Notes under the pieces: generated by a model
Databases searched by the model: none
Told to the model about the DNA's origin: nothing
What the model saw: only the letters and a program-made list of their open reading frames with translations
Part shown: one piece after another, positions 12,249 to 23,800 of the stretch
Numbering within the stretch: the first letter of the stretch is position 1
Layout: each line of letters opens with the position of its first letter
NCBI GenBank assembly: GCA_018466975.1
Contig: CM031562.1
Coordinates: 2,666,001-2,730,000, forward strand
Direction: 5' to 3'
Source: Sparassis latifolia
Taxonomy: Eukaryota > Basidiomycota > Agaricomycetes > Polyporales > Sparassidaceae
Length of the DNA stretch: 64,000 nt
Program-made: the position numbers and the translations under genes

Positions 12249-13533
12249 CAACTTTACTGCACCTTTTTGCTCATTGCGATTGAGCGACCGCTGGTCGGTC
12301 TTAATCTTTGTTTTTCTAGTGCGAATTTTCATGTCCGGTGCGATAGATACGCGCTATAGCTTGCTGTAAGACCCCTCTCTATATATGATTTATAAAGACT
12401 TCTTTCTACATTACTGAGGCGAAACATGGGACCGTCAAAAATCCAAGGCTCGAGAGATGGATTTTCAGGATCCGGAGAACATTGAGGAAGCAATGGACTT
12501 GTCTCCTCAGTCCTGTAAGCAGACTACAAATAATCCCTTACTAAGTTGGGAAGGACGGGGTTATTAATTAAGACAATGGACGCGTAACCTAAGTACTGGC
12601 CATGGCAGTTTCCATCCTTCTATGGGTTACGGTAGTATCCGACAGCCTCCTGGATATCCTGACCCTGAAATGCCCCAGAGTGCAGGAATGATGTCAGATG
12701 CATTCGTTCAAGACTACGTACCCCATTGGGAAATCACTAACTACACCGTCGGTGCGTCATGGATATTGAATGTTCAAAGCATCGACGTTCTCAGGTGCGT
12801 TCATCGTCTGACACAGCGATAGATGGTTCTCCAATTCCCGAGTTGTGCATTGTGAGCGGCTTATAGAGCGAGCACGGTTTTACACACTGCCAGCACGGAC
12901 TTCCATTTTCCTTGCTGGCATTCTAGGAATCTAGTTTAATTCTACTTTACTCAATGCGCTTCTCTCTCGCTGGATACGTTTAATGCACGATTTATAATCA
13001 GTCAGTGGTATCCAATTGGCGATATGGTACGTACGTATGGCCTTGCCAGTGTCTTGTTCCAATTGACTCTTCACACTCATCTTAAATTCGGCGTAATTCC
13101 TTCTTGGTGCACATACTCATAGGCAGCTCTTTCGGTACCTGCTGATTCCGCCATAGGATTGATACCGATGACGGAAGTTCAATGGAGACATGCATGCCGA
13201 CTCCCGAGCCTAGCCTTCAATGCATTGCTTGGGTAGCTATCTGGATGCTGTTTAGGTTTCAAAGCACTCTGTGCTGTCCACAAATATTTTTCGACCAGAA
13301 TGCCCTCCAGCGGCATATCACGCAAAAATTATCGTTGCAATTTGGCCATATGTTCTGGCTTCATGTGGACAGCTCTGAAACTTCGTGTTGGCCGTCGGGT
13401 GAGTACCGCTTGAACTGTTGTTGGGATGGCCACTCGCCACTGAAAAGACAATGCACACACGGTTTGCCTCGTGTCGCTTTGTTGTGGTAGCAAGGTACGC
13501 TTGCGCAAGCGCGCGTGGCCGGACACCAAGACA
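12249..13533. other. Intergenic between zinc-finger genes B and C, with possible relic
   Basis: Two stretches read as possible coding remnants but could not be joined: MDFQDPENIEEAMDLSPQ from about 12454, and MGYGSIRQPPGYPDPEMPQS from 12622. Around 13273-13320 the plus strand reads CCPQIFFDQNALQRHIT, which has the hydrophobic and His spacing of half a C2H2 finger. It may be a dead relic of the same family; the Cys pair is not clear. Confidence 0.3.
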
Positions 13534-13540
13534 TATAAAA
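13534..13540 (+). promoter_or_regulatory. TATA box of zinc-finger gene C
   Basis: TATAAAA 87 nt upstream of the start codon at 13621, the same spacing as for paralogues A and E. Confidence 0.6.
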
Positions 13541-13620
13541 CGGACGAGGACCGTCCGGACCTAATCTTCTCGTCCACTCTAGTTGACAGATCTCCCTAAC
13601 AGGTCATCGGAGAAGCTCCA

Positions 13621-14539
13621 ATGCAGAAGCAAGACTACCAGCCGCAAGGGCGCCAGACACAACACGACCGTGGACGCCATCCCGCTGACTCAGAGGTCCC
13701 CTGCACTATCTGCACACTAAAATTCCCCGACAGAGCCACGTTGAAAGATCATTTGCGCCAAATGCAGTGCGTCCCGCTCCTCACTCTCCTTCATTCTCCT
13801 CCGTGAGGCTGACTCGCTTCCAACCATCAGCCGGCGGCGGCTATTCGAATGCACGGCCCCAGCGCACTCCGCCGGAAAATCCGAGCAGTGCCAGTACATA
13901 ACGCACCTCTGCAGATCATTACGTGCCCACGTATTCCGTGTACATCCTGGGTATACCGTCAATCAGAGAGACGAAACAATCCCAGTAGGGCGCGCGCCTC
14001 TCCACCTACAGGAAGTTCCGTTATCATCGTACACACTACGACCTGTCATCTCGGTATGCGATGTGCGCCTGCCGTTCCCGCAGTACGCATTGGCCTCTAT
14101 GCGGCGAGAAGAAGGCGTGTCGGCTAGGCCGGGAGCAGGCATGGCGCACGCTGGGCCCAGCATCCGGCGTGCGCCAGTGCAGATGCAAATATCGGCAGAC
14201 GATCGTGTCTCCCCGATGATATCGGCCTACGCGCCACTCGCGACGGAGAGCACTGTGACCGCGAGACGAATGTCGTGGTACGAGACTGTGGGGATTCCTG
14301 ATAGACAGCCTGTGTCTGGAAATGCGGGTAGCGGTGTCCTGATGTATGCCTTGCTGGATGGCCAGACTGCGACTGTATCGTTGCCCGTGGATAGACAGCC
14401 TGTGTCTGGAAATGCAGGCCCGGGTAGCGATGTCCTGACGCATGCCTCGCTGGATACCGAGATTGCACCTGTGTCGTTGCCCGCGCGCTCCTGGAGAGCT
14501 GTCGTGGGTATTGACTCTCCCCCCTCGATGCAACGGTGA
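13621..14539 (+). CDS. Atypical paired C2H2 zinc-finger protein, paralogue C
   Basis: Exons 13621-13766 and 13831-14539 give 284 aa. Finger 1 is C-x2-C-x12-H-x4-H (PCTICTLKF...KDH...H), with the last His codon split CA|C by the conserved phase-2 intron. Finger 2 is C-x12-C-x12-H-x4-H (ECTAPA...QCQY...AHVFRVHPG). It differs from A, B, D and E in lacking the intron just before finger 1. The C-terminal third carries a 30-32-residue tandem duplication (DRQPVSGNAG...VSLP twice). The tail is otherwise low-complexity. The start is the first ATG after the TATA box. No function is known to me; nucleic-acid binding is inferred from the fingers. Confidence 0.8.
14300..14485 (+). repeat. In-frame 90/96-bp tandem repeat in zinc-finger gene C
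   Basis: Unit 1 at 14300-14389 and unit 2 at 14390-14485 both begin with codons for DRQPVSGNAG and end VSLP. Unit 2 has two extra codons. The first 25 bases of the two units are identical, which suggests a recent duplication. Confidence 0.85.
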
Positions 14540-15839
14540 TGCGTGGCTCCACAATTTTTGCAAACCATTTTGTTTTTTTGGAAAGCTGACGGGAGCGCGG
14601 TGGCGGCTGTCGGAGTTCTCTACTTTCTGGTATGAATTTCTTGAAATCTGTGGCCATGTGTGCATCGTGTTCCGTATTTTCTCTTTAGATGCTCTGGTGT
14701 ATATTGTCCATTCAACCCAATGCCTAAACGTGCATCATATACAAGTTATTGTTATCGCGAATATCTGCGCGTCGACAACGTGCTCGTACATCGCAAGATA
14801 GCTGGCTATTTCTTGGCTTCACCAGTGTGCATGACATATGTTTGCCTCACTGACAATTCCTATTTCTTAGGAATCCGGCAGGTCTTGCTCACTGAGAAAG
14901 GAACGACTGTCTGCCGCTAACTAGAGGCTGTATCTATGAGCCTATGGTGGAGTACGCCAGTGCCTCGTCCTTCTGGAGCGCCATCGCGGGTCGTGAGTAC
15001 TTAGTCTCCCGAAGGCAGATGGCAGACACTCTGCTTCAACCCCAGTGGAAAACGCGTCTTGTGAGATCACAGCGAGTCGCACGAGGTCGTGGCTGTGACC
15101 AGCTGCGACCAGCCGTGAGATTTTGGACTATATGCGATCTTGAGCAAGGCCAGTCGAACGTGGTCGCAGGCTAACATGGTGCCAAGCGGGAGAATTGAGG
15201 GACTTCACACCTACTCAAATATTAAGCTGCTGTATAATAATTGTATTGTCGTGATTTAATACACTGTGACTACACTCGACGTCGTGTGAGCACCCTCGGC
15301 GTCGTGCGAGCTCCTGCGACATCGCGCGATCTACTTCGACTTGCTCCGCTCTCGCTCTCGCCGCCCCCGCTCCCGCTCCTGCCCGTATCCCCGCCCGCGC
15401 GCCCGCACCCGCGCACCCCTGCCCACGCACGCTCGTCATCGTCATCTGAACGAACACGATGTCCATACGCAATAGATGTGGTGGCGAATCTGCGAGAAAG
15501 GATCTCATACGCGGAAGATTAGCACAACGTGATCTACACTTGCACATACAAAAGCAGGCAGTACTTACTACGGTAATCAGCAGCAACTGCGAGTACGGCT
15601 GAGGGGATCTCTCGACCATCTGATAAGTAAATTTGAGGACATTTTAGGTGCTTGGGTGCCTGGCACAGAAACTGTTGCTGTACCTCGTCAATAGGGACAC
15701 ATCAGAGGATTACCATCGGGAAGATGAACACACGTTCACATAGTCCAGATGTGTCGCAATGCGCACCACGCGTGCGCCAGAAAGCAAACTTGTTCTCCTG
15801 GAACTGCTGCGAGATTAGACAGGGAATGAGATGTAGAAC
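14540..15839. other. Intergenic, no supported gene
   Basis: Short frames only. A strongly C-rich plus-strand stretch (15340-15430, mostly CCCGC/CGCC repeats) gives spurious long frames on both strands. Confidence 0.4.
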
Positions 15840-16100
15840 AGTTCGTACTGTGCGGGGTGCGGGCAGCTGTGCGCGCTCGAGCGTGGCATGACCGTCACAT
15901 TGAGGCAGAGAAGGCTGTTGAGCCACTTCTCGACGGTGTCTTCGGCCGCATATAAAATCGGCATCTCGAGCTTGATCTCGCGCAGTGTGCACGCTTTCGG
16001 CGGTGCCTTGACGATGGGCTTCTTGGAGCTCGAGCTTGCCGCTGCATCGTCTTCGCCCGCGGCGGTGTCTTTAGTAAGCGAGGTGTGGGTGCTCTCATGG
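15840..16100 (-). pseudogene. Fragment of an RNA cytidine acetyltransferase gene (Kre33/NAT10 family)
   Basis: On the minus strand one frame reads TREIKLEMP-like sequence (CTLREIKLEMPILYAAED), then VEKWLNSLLCLNVTV, then PRSSAHSCP. As I recall, this matches the NAT10/Kre33 segment in which the strand ...PIRY..GD is followed by EKWL..LLCLD and CPHPS. Upstream in the fragment is a low-complexity Ala/Ser/Lys linker (DTAAGEDDAAASSSSKK). Only about 80 residues of a ~1000-residue protein are present, with no start, no helicase part and an early frame break after the Cys-Pro. It is therefore a captured or left-over gene piece rather than a gene. The downstream frame at 15702-15790 (QFQENKFAFW) may also belong to it. 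Confidence 0.6.
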
Positions 16101-16513
16101 AGCTATTGGTGAGCTTGAGTGAGAGCGATCAGCCGGTATAATAAGCATCGTGCTCTGGAGGTCAGAGCGACTGGATGCAGGAGGATAAGAGCGCAGACGT
16201 GGTGGTCACATGAGTACGGTGACGCATCCATGTCACAATCTCTGAGCTCAGTGTGGGTGCCAAGAGATGATATAAGTGCAAGTACACTGGGCACAAGTAC
16301 AACATATAGTGTATATATAGCTAATCGAGACATGCGTGCAGCAAAATTCGGCAGATATATAGCGGCCTTACATCGAGCAAAGTGCAATTCAGATGGGACA
16401 TGGTACAGGATCGACACGTCAAATCACAGGATCTCTCGCACGTGTTCGACCAGGTGAGATCTGGTTCGACCTCCTGTGACTCCGTCCGGGGGCCCATGTA
16501 ACCCAGGTACGAC

Positions 16514-16630
16514 GGGCCTAAGTAGTCGGTCGACGTCGGTGAATGGTCGATACCGGCTCTTGCATGCTTCGGTTACAACAGGGCTAAGTAGTCGGTCGAC
16601 GTCGGTGAATGGCCGACACCGGCTCTCGCG
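16514..16630 (+). repeat. Two-copy direct repeat, 66-bp period
   Basis: The core CTAAGTAGTCGGTCGACGTC starts at 16518 and again at 16584, each time followed by GGTGAATGG and a similar ACCGGCTCT segment. No coding role is evident. Confidence 0.8.
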
Positions 16631-17587
16631 CGCCTCGGGAGGGAGGTGCGCGTGGTTACATAGGAATGAAGAGCAGGGACTAAGTCGTTTAATGTGTCGA
16701 TGGCGGGTATCTCCCAGGATCGGTGAGATAGACATGGTGCGGGCAGTAAAGTCTGGAGAGAAAGAGGGATCAATGAGTGACGTGGATAGCTCGTAAAGGT
16801 GAAACATGCACACACTCGGCCGGTCACACAGAATGGGAAACTTTTGATGCGTGGAAGTCGTCTTGTAGGTGAAGAAAGGTTGGTAAACGGGGGTAAACGG
16901 GAGAAAGGCCTGATCTTTATACTTATGGGGAGGGGCAATCCCTCCAAAGGGAACGGCCGCTTAGTCAGCGAAGCGCCACCGGGAAGGACCCCAGCGCCTA
17001 CGCCACATACGGTGGCTGAAGCGTGTGGAGAAGCGCGTTTATACACTTCGAAGCAATCCCTTCAAATTTTAACCAAAATAACATTTTAACTTGACTTTAT
17101 GATGCTCATAGCACTTGCCCCAAGTCAAATTAAAACAATTGCTCCAGTAGAACACCTCTTGGGATGAGCTTGACTATCAGAACGTGCGATGCATTTGCGA
17201 AGCTAAGTTGATAGTCCAAGTCAAGCCGTGATCTAGTGCGTCTTGGTTCGTTCATGCGTTTTTCACTGGGCTTCAACCTCGTACCTCGGATATCCGTGTC
17301 TGACGTCGCGGTGACGTGCGGTTTGACCGTACGTCTGTGGCTTTGTATTCCGCAATACATAGCACATGAAAATTCGAAAGTCAATCATGACGCGCCTTCA
17401 ATCACTCTATCTTGCGTTCTTGCATAAAATTTCCTATTTTCCATAATATACCGTGACAATGTTCGTCCGCTAAGCAGAAAAACACAAAGACAGAAAAGAC
17501 GTCATCACAAAAAGGACGACAATACATATGTAACGCGTCCCCACCGTCTCCAGACTGCATACAACGCAAGAACGACACACGTCGCGC
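16631..17587. other. Intergenic upstream of the thiolase 3' end
   Basis: No recognisable gene. AT-rich around 17040-17160 and 17420-17470. The last ~100 bases are probably the thiolase 3' untranslated region. Confidence 0.4.
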
Positions 17588-19653
17588 TCACTGCTCGCTC
17601 ACGAATATGGCAGCCATGCCCATCCCAGAGCCGATGCACATACTCGTGCAAAACACCTTCGCCCCCGTCTGCTTCGAGATATTCAAGCCCGTCGCGACCT
17701 GGCGTGCCCCCGCTGCAAAAGGCACCACTCAGCACCACTCCCGAAAAAAAGGAAAAGCAAAGCAGGGTACTCACTGCATCCAAGCGGGTGCCCAATGGCG
17801 ATCGCTCCCCATTCACGTTCACCTTCTCGACCGGGATCCCGAGCTTCTGCACGCAATACACCGCCTGGCTCGCAAACGCCTCGTTGATCTCAAAAAAGTC
17901 TACGTCTGCCAGCCCGAGCCCCGTCTTCTCCAGCACGCGCGGGATCGCGTATGCAGGGCCCACGCCCATAATCCGCGGCGGCACCCCCACCACCGCCGCC
18001 GCTACGAACTTGCCCACGACCGGCAAGCCGAGGCGCGCCGCGGTCGACCGGCGCGCGAGCACCACCGCCGCGGCGCCGTCTGACACCTGCGACGCATTTC
18101 CGGCGTGCGTGCTCCCGTCCGCCTTGAACGCGGGTTTTAGCTTCCCAAGCGACGCCGCCGTGACGCCCTCGCGCACCCCGTCGTCGCGGTCCACTACCAC
18201 CCGCGTCTCGCGCTCCGTCTTAGGGTCCACCCAGGTCACCTCCAGCGGCACGATCTCCGCGGCGAACTTGCCCGCCGCTTGTGCTGCGGCGGCCTTCTGG
18301 AAGGAGGAGGCGGCAAACGCGTCCTGCACCTCGCGCGTGATCCCATAGTCCGCTGCTACATTCTCGGACGTGATCCCCATCGGGATCAGGCAGTCCTCCG
18401 CTTCTTGAGTCGAGAGCACCGCTTCTGAGAACCCGTCGGCCTGGGCGCGCGCGCCGAACCCGAACGTCATCGACTCGACGCCCGCACCTAGGAGGAAAGA
18501 AGTCAGTGGCTGAGAACTGGAGTGAAGGATGGCAGGGAGAAAAGGACCGGTGAATGAAGAAAGGACTTGCAGGCGCGAACCGGTGTCCAGTCCCTGCGTA
18601 CATTTCAGTCATAGGTGAAGCTTCTTGCTCTGCAGAGAATATTCCAAAATTGAAGACAAGGACGTGGTCACAACGTCATCGCGAATGTATGACGTAGGGA
18701 AAGCCCGCGCATAGCGCAGAAGGAATCATCAGAGGATAACGACCGGATATCCGTATTATAAGTCCGGTCCTCCACGATACAGCCACACGCAAGGAGGCAA
18801 CATTTGAAGACGGCAACTCAACGTCGGCATAGCTGTGTGCAAAAAATGGAGAACAGGCACAAGTCGCGCTCGGACGTCCACAGAATGAGCTTTAGGATGA
18901 AACGTGTCGGGGAATGTGCAGTGGTGGATATAAAGAGACACCGCGCCGTAGACCGGAAGAGATAAATTGAAAGCATCTCCATTAGGTTAGTACGCTGATA
19001 TAGACACGGCAGAAGGCACAGCACTCGAAACCACCAGTCAAGCACGGACAGCTTCCCAAGTCCCAGAAGAAAGAAGGAAATACACATTCCCGCTCTGCTA
19101 CGAAGACCGAGTAAAACGAGACGCGACAATTGCTCCGGCACGAGGATCGCCAGCAAAGACGAACCCAAGAGCGAAGAGGGAAAACCACCCACCGATGCCA
19201 ATATCAATCTGGCCAGAGATGATCTCCGCGGCGATGTGGTTAATGGCGGTAAGACCCGAGGAGCACTGGCGGTTGACAGTGTTGATGGGTACAGTGTTTG
19301 GGATACCAGCGTGGAGGGCGGCCATGCGCGCAGCGCTCGCACCGCCGGCGGGGGGAAGGACGTTGCCTACGGCAATGTCCTCGATGAGCCTCGGGTCGAG
19401 GCCAGCCTTAGAGTACGCGGCGCGGAAGATGCCTGAGAGGATCTCCTCTGGACGGGTGTCCTTGAAGCCGCCCTTCTTTGCCTGCAGAGGAGAGTCCGTC
19501 AGCGAGAGCGCGAGACGGGGGAAGAGGGCACACCTTCGTGATGGCTGAGCGGACGGCGGCGACGATGACCACGTCGTCGTCGTGCTGTGCGAGGATCTTC
19601 GCCTTGGGGGACGTCGTGGTGAAGCTGCCGATGCGTTGTGCAAAGGACGACAT
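17588..19653 (-). CDS. 3-ketoacyl-CoA thiolase (acetyl-CoA acyltransferase), one apparent frameshift
   Basis: The last enzyme of fatty-acid beta-oxidation, splitting 3-ketoacyl-CoA into acetyl-CoA and a shortened acyl-CoA, usually in peroxisomes in fungi. Exons 19653-19534, 19481-19193, 18487-17775 and 17712-17588 give 415 aa if one base is allowed for; yeast Pot1 has 417. All catalytic motifs are visible: the nucleophile Cys in NRQCSSG, NEAFA, the His in GHPLG and the second Cys in SMCIGSGMG. Between VEKVNVNG and AIAIGHPLG the frame is one base short at a run of four C on the plus strand (17807-17810); a fifth would restore the family reading. I see no clear PTS2 in the N-terminus (MSSFAQRIGSFTTT lacks the usual His/Gln) and the C-terminus VSEQ is not a PTS1. 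Intron 2 is 705 nt, far longer than any other here. A degraded copy lies at 26.8-27.9 kb. Confidence 0.85.
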
Positions 19654-20426
19654 CGTGAGTAGGTGCGGGTGAGGAGAGAGAGCTGAAGCAAGCTTGAAAT
19701 ACGATGGCTGAATTACCGGCCCACTGTCGCACGTGTTATTCCCCGCGGTGTGGGGTTAGGGGTACGCGTCGCGTGCCTCGGTGATGCTGACTCTCCGACC
19801 GCGCCACCACAGTCCACCCAGCACAAGCTGTCACTTATCATGAAATGCGCATGAAAAAGAACGCTTTCCTGGTAAGATCCGGTATAGGCGGACGCGTTGT
19901 TGGCCAGTTGCCGGCTCAGGCTAACGCATGCATCACCACAATGGTCCAGTCTGATCAGCATCACCGACGCGTCGCAGAGTAACTAGACTCTACAATAATA
20001 GAGACTAGTCCACCTGGCCGCCTCGATTTGTGAGCATATCTGTACTATATCCCTTCTCCGAATCCCACTGTTCTCTTCACAGCTCACCGTGTTACTGCTG
20101 AGGAGCTGCCGAGGCGGTGATACACGACGTTTCCTCACAGAATGTCAAGGCAACCGCGCCCACTCCAGCTGAGTCACTCGCACTCGGCTCGTGGCTGTAT
20201 GTACGTCTAATCTCTGGAAGTGTCTGCGCCGCTGGTGCTCAGCTTGGAAAGGCCTCGCACCCCGATAACTCGTCATTTTCGTCGGCCGTCCTGCCAAAAG
20301 ATATACATTGACAGGTATGCGGTTCACTTACCAATCATGATACAGACCGTCGGTTGCGGCGAGCACTGGCACTGCGGCGAATCACGGTTCCATCTCATAG
20401 AATGTATGCGTCCGAGCCGACTGCCC
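19654..20426. other. Intergenic, thiolase promoter side
   Basis: Contains the thiolase upstream region; the first ~60 bases upstream of the start are also present at the pseudogene copy. No gene recognised. Confidence 0.4.
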
Positions 20427-20818
20427 TTCTTCTAATAAGGAGATTGACTAGTACATTGTGCGGCACGACTCAATCGATGGAGACGGCGGAGTGCGGTCTT
20501 ACCGTAGTACGCGGTTGCCAGGTATGCAACTGAACTCATTACAATCCCAGTTGACCGTCTTTCTTCTAATGATGAGATTAACCACTCCGTTGTGTGGTAC
20601 AATGTGATCGATGGAAACAGTGAAACACGGTCTTCCGGAGTATGCAGTTGCCAGGTACGCAACTGAACTCATTGCAATCCGAGTCAATTGTCTTTCTTCT
20701 AATCATGAGATTGACCAGTCCATTGTGTGGTGCAATCCGATGAATGGACACAGCGAAGTGCGGTATTACCGTAGTATGCGGTTACCGAGTACGCAAGTGA
20801 ACTCATCACAACCAAGAT
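20427..20818 (+). repeat. Three tandem copies of a ~133-bp unit
   Basis: The landmark TCTAAT before GAGATT recurs at 20431, 20565 and 20698 (periods 134 and 133). Each unit also holds a CATTGTGTGG-like block, a CGGTCTT(A/C)CG block and GGTA(C/T)GCAACTGAACTCAT. The copies differ at many positions, so this is an old array. It stops 55 bp before the pseudogene that follows. Confidence 0.85.
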
Positions 20819-20873
20819 GCTTTTGCATCTTATACTACGTAAAGGTATCACTGACCGTCCATTTCCTGGTCCA

Positions 20874-23800
20874 CTATCTAAGTCTGTTACGCAGCTTCAC
20901 CATCTCCGGCATGACTTTCTTCTTCACATTCACATCTCTCCCCTGCATGCACATCAAGCAATTAATAACATCTTTGTAGAGTTCTTCTTTCATTTCGTCT
21001 AAATTTGGCAGATTGATTGTGCGCTGCACGAGGAGTGGCAGAGCATCAAAGCACCAATCATCGACATCAGTCCAGTCAGCCGTTTCACCCCAAAAGCACT
21101 GGATCAAAATCCACCATTGATCCTCTGTGATCACATCATGAAGAGCAGAATCATTGGCACCAATTCTTGCAAAGATTCCGGCAAGCAAAAAGTGATGGTG
21201 AGGACGAGTATCTGGGTCCTCGAGGAGTGTTATGCACCACTTGATATGACCATCCTTTTTCAGACAAGGAATCTAATCAGAGGAGTTGGCGAGAGCCAGA
21301 AGGAGTTGCAAATAGCAATCTTTTCGTTTATATTCAGGCTGGGATTTGTAATAAGAACCATTGGAAACAGTGGCATCTGGTTGGCCAATAGAGTTGAAGG
21401 AAGCAGTAGCAAAGATTCCAAGAGCTTTTGAGAGTCTGGCCTGAGGTTGTTTGTCTATTGTAACATTCTGCATGTTCTTCATGGAGGAGAGTGTTACTAT
21501 AGCAGCACAAGCTGCTTGTAGAGCAGCATCACGCAGATGCACAACCTTTGAGCATAAGGAAAAAATGATGGCATCAAGAAATGCTGCCCTCTTTATGTTA
21601 CTGCCAAGACCTTGCATGATAGTCATTACTAGGAGACCATCAATGATAGCAGTCTTATTATTTGCTTTGCAATGGTAATCCAGGTAGTCGGCCAGCCAGT
21701 CAAAATTCTGCAAGTCATTGGCACTATGATTGTATGTGAATTTGCCATTCCATATCAGGAAGTCATTATGACAATTTGTCTGTTTCCATGTGATGAGGAT
21801 CCTCAGAACTGCTGCAATGGACTGATGTGCTGCTGAGATATTCTTATCCACATGTGATAAAGAAGAGCATTGATTGATCAAGTCTCTGCAACACCTAATC
21901 ACTTCCTTGATGAAAGAACTTTGAGACATTATTTGAAGGCTTTGTAAATGACCATGGGCTGAGGCAAATGACTGATCGAAGGTTATGATATGAGTTATCA
22001 CTGGAGCCAGTAAGAGGGTCTTCTTAGTGTCTCCCCAAAGGACATGATTTAGAAGAGTTTTCGGAAAATTCCAGACAAGCAATGCAACTAAATCTTCAAC
22101 AATTATGCTGCAAATACGCTTGTTAAAATAATGTATACATGAAAGAACAAAATGACATTACCCTTTATCAGAATTCATCAAGTATTATCGTGGAAATTCT
22201 ATGCCAAGGATGCATATAACAAGGAACACACAGTTGGCCACTGTCGGCATAGAGTGCTCAGCCAGTGAAGATGAAAGCAGCCTAAGCATTATATGGACTG
22301 CCAACTTTTCTAGCTCAAATGGCTGCTGCAATGATTGGGAGCAAAGGAAGGCATATGAAAGACTGGGCAAAAGTGATGTAAGAGCAGCAATTGAATGTGA
22401 TGACACATCAATGTCACCCTGGATGAATGTTTTCCATGCCATCTGTCCAAGACCAATCTGAGAGACCAACATAAAATGAGGATCCTGTGATTCAAGGTAC
22501 TTCCAACAGTCCCAGAAATGTCCATTGACCATCATTGCTTTGTGTATGCGAGTTTTTGAGTCAGTAAGGTCAACCTGATCATGTTGAACTTGACATTCTG
22601 ATAATCCTGGAAGAACTATTGCAGATCCAGAATTTCCTCCTGGAAAGTATCGTCTTCAGTATAAGTGAGAAAGTGCAAGACCAAATGCAATAGCTTTGTC
22701 AAAGGCCCCAGAAATACAATGAGCCTGGTCATCAAAGCATTTCATGAACATATCTGGCAGTTGTGACTCTATGGGTGACACCTTCAGAGCCCCAAAAAGG
22801 CTTATGTCCAATTCTGGCACTAGGCAAGCAGCCGCTGTAATCATCTCCGAGTCCGTGGAAGTTTCAAAGAGCCAGTTCAGTGATGGAAGGCAGGTTGACC
22901 TGAGGTCAATGTCAGACTTTGGGCCACCAGAACATTCTGCTTCTTCTTTCATTTGCTGTTCTGTATCATTCGAGATTGTCACTGAGAAGGCAGATTGGAT
23001 CCAAATCAGAGCAAACTTCATTCCTCTCAAGAGCTTGACAATGATAAAAGCAGAGGTAAGGCTTTGAGCTGTGATGGTCAGCAGGTATGTAATCAGTGCC
23101 CCATCTTAAAGGTGGGTAACATGTCTGACTTACAGATTGCACATAACCTATTCCAAACCAACCGCAGGAGAGTCGACACAGGAGTCTGGAATGGACAGTC
23201 CTCTGACTTTAATGATGCGCAGATTGTGCCAGTGTAGAAGATAAAGCCAATAGTTGTCATTGCAATGACAACACCGGACATTGCATGGCTTTCGGCCCAA
23301 ACATAAGAAGAGAGCGCAGCCTCGAAGAAAAAGAGGGAAAGTTGCATGAGCACGAGAAATGACTGTAAGACGGCATCTAAGTGCCATTCTTTAATTCCGT
23401 CCAATTTTTGTTGCCTCCTGATGCTGCGCTCCTCGAGAGAACCATGACCGCGACCACTTGATTTATAGTGAGAAAGCCACTGTTTACCAAGAACTGCACC
23501 GAAAGCAGCGAGAAGGCTCAATAAGAGGCTAGCATAAGCCAGGGCCTGGAACCACACGCCTCTCGATGAAGCTGAAGTTGAGGGCATCGGATCGCCGCCC
23601 TGCACGCTATTCTTGTCCCGGATAAGCTGTGCCAAAAGAGCATTTGTAGTATCACTCGGATTGGGCTGCATGGCAATGATAAAGGCTGTACTAATGGCGG
23701 AGAAGAGGCCAAGTACTCCTTCACTCACAAAGATCAGGATTATGTCCATGTCCCCGCTGTAGCGTTCCAAAAACTCGTTATCATATTCAGTTGAAAGCTT

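Noticed and set aside
15215..15619. Minus-strand frame of 134 aa with Ala/Gly/Arg repeats
   Set aside because: Its length comes from a C-rich simple-sequence stretch at 15340-15430; it has no domain, and the plus strand gives an equally long frame.
17704..18348. Plus-strand 214-aa frame opposite the thiolase
   Set aside because: Shadow of the GC-rich thiolase exon 3; the minus strand carries all catalytic motifs.
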